A stretch of DNA of 64,000 nt from Glandiceps talaboti (lineage: Eukaryota > Hemichordata > Enteropneusta > Spengelidae), in assembly GCF_964340395.1 (NCBI RefSeq), contig NC_135562.1, positions 18,818,126 through 18,882,125 of the forward strand, read 5' to 3'. Positions 62,906-64,000 of this stretch are shown here, piece after piece. The position numbers and the translations under genes are program-made. Numbering within the stretch: position 1 is the stretch's first letter; every line of letters starts with the position of its first letter. The notes beneath the pieces were generated by a model, which was not told the DNA's origin, did no database searches, and saw nothing but the letters and a program-made list of their open reading frames with translations.

Positions 62906-64000
62906 CCCCAATTTTGATTTTAGGGTCGCACCCACAAATCAACGCCATCAGCGGTGATCACGATTTCAACCTGTTTCTACACTGCTTATGGATACTATCG
63001 ACCACTGATTAACATGTACAATGTCTAGTTATTGGCATTTTAACAATGTGCAGTGAATATATTGTGGCTGCCTGATCGAAAATGACACTCCACTAACACC
63101 AATTCAGTTTTAACATGGGGATAGATTCAAAACTCAAAACTTAAAATTGCCACTGCACTAAATGCATATAACACTGACCACTAATTTACAGATACAATGT
63201 CCTTTTTATAAATAATTGACCAATTTTTAGTGAATATATCTTTGCTTATTTGATGGAAAAGAAATCTAATTACTTCTGGCGCAGGTTTAAGAAGACGCCT
63301 TTTCCGAATAGAATATGCATATCACCACCAGAACGTTACATTGGAATCCTCTTCAAATGGCAAAATCTGGGTTTCTAAGCTTGTTACGTCTACAGGTAGT
63401 TTAATAATCAATGTTATCGATAAGCTTCATATAGGTGAAAACCTTCGATGGCACTTGATATCATCTTTTGGTGTCATTAGACATTTAATGGTATGATACG
63501 GATTTAAAAATCAGTATGTGCATTAATAGGGCCATGAAACGTTTATGTATTATATGAATACTGATTTGGGTTCTGTCTATAGCAAGTGTTGGTTATGCAT
63601 GCTACAGTAAGTAGAACATTATATAAAGCTCTATGAAGGATATTTCCGATCTGAAAATGTATAGACTCGGTTTTTGCCCTTTAAGGCTGATACCTGTGCT
63701 TTAAATTGCAATTCACCGCTTCACTGCTTTCTGTCTTATAAGAAATGATCTTTATAATCTATTTGAAGAAGATGTGTCTATATTTAGCTCAAAGTACAAA
63801 TAGAATCACGAAACCTGATAAAAAAATGTCGTATGGCTCAATGGGAATCTTGCCTAGAATGCTACACTTTATTTCTGGCAGAGATATTTGTCGACCAAGA
63901 CGACACAATGTAGCAATATTAGTAAGAAATTTATTTGAGCCAGAAGATAAAATGATGCACAGTTAGACCCTCCCACAAAGAATTGTTTGTGGTCAGCGCG
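62906..64000. other. unassigned end of window
   Basis: No gene recognised. ORFs at 62809-63012 and 63745-63966 have no domain. Confidence 0.4.

Noticed and set aside
63745-63966. 73-aa ORF near the window end as a second GPCR exon
   Set aside because: No transmembrane segment, no DRY-like or NPxxY-like motif, no acceptor fitting phase 0.

Overview
This is AT-rich, repeat-dense nuclear DNA from an invertebrate animal. The evidence is exon-sized GPCR fragments with canonical GT splice donors, three kinds of retroelement (non-LTR, Penelope-like, tRNA-derived SINE), palindromic DNA-transposon relics, and long tetranucleotide microsatellites. Nothing is bacterial: there are no operons or ribosome-binding sites. 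Species cannot be named. The SINE body, the 'tandem core repeat plus CAGA microsatellite' elements and the retroelement mix would fit a marine lophotrochozoan or an invertebrate deuterostome; that is inference.

Layout. 1-9.9 kb: no recognisable gene, microsatellites, and two antisense tRNA-derived SINEs. 9.98-13.48 kb: a DNA transposon with 31-bp terminal inverted repeats and TAA target duplications, holding a broken SAP-like ORF, an array of ~150-bp repeats and a 5'-truncated LINE. 13.5-19.9 kb: no gene recognised. 19.98-25.43 kb: a ~60-bp minisatellite split by two retroelements. One is a head-to-head pair of truncated Penelope-like copies, each with GIY-YIG nuclease coding and a hammerhead ribozyme. 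The other is a CR1/L2-type LINE with an intact 1061-aa ORF. 25.78-26.23 kb (minus): first coding exon of a class A peptide-type GPCR. 26.76-34.86 kb: an imperfect palindrome of about 8.1 kb, with ~4-kb arms and a 50-bp spacer. 35.5-40.1 kb (minus): a second LINE with ORF1 and a frameshifted ORF2. An orphan histone-type 3' stem-loop lies just past its 5' end. 40.3-50.8 kb: a tandem segmental array with three copies of a small two-helix membrane-protein gene I do not recognise (minus strand; 121, 118, 118 aa), plus two palindromic MITEs. 52.2-53.2 kb: an inverted LINE remnant. 58.03-58.46 kb (plus): a second, paralogous GPCR first exon. 58.5-64 kb: microsatellites and no convincing gene.

Host-gene content is therefore two GPCR first exons whose remaining exons are not visible, and the three-member small membrane-protein family. 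The two GPCR exons share the same exon/intron boundary. The three small genes share a 5' leader, and each has a candidate untranslated first exon with a conserved splice donor. Copies B and C differ at 10 coding bases, 8 of them amino-acid changing, while B or C against the older copy A keep frame and a conserved acidic tail. This family, the giant palindrome and the ribozyme-bearing Penelope pair are the most interesting content.
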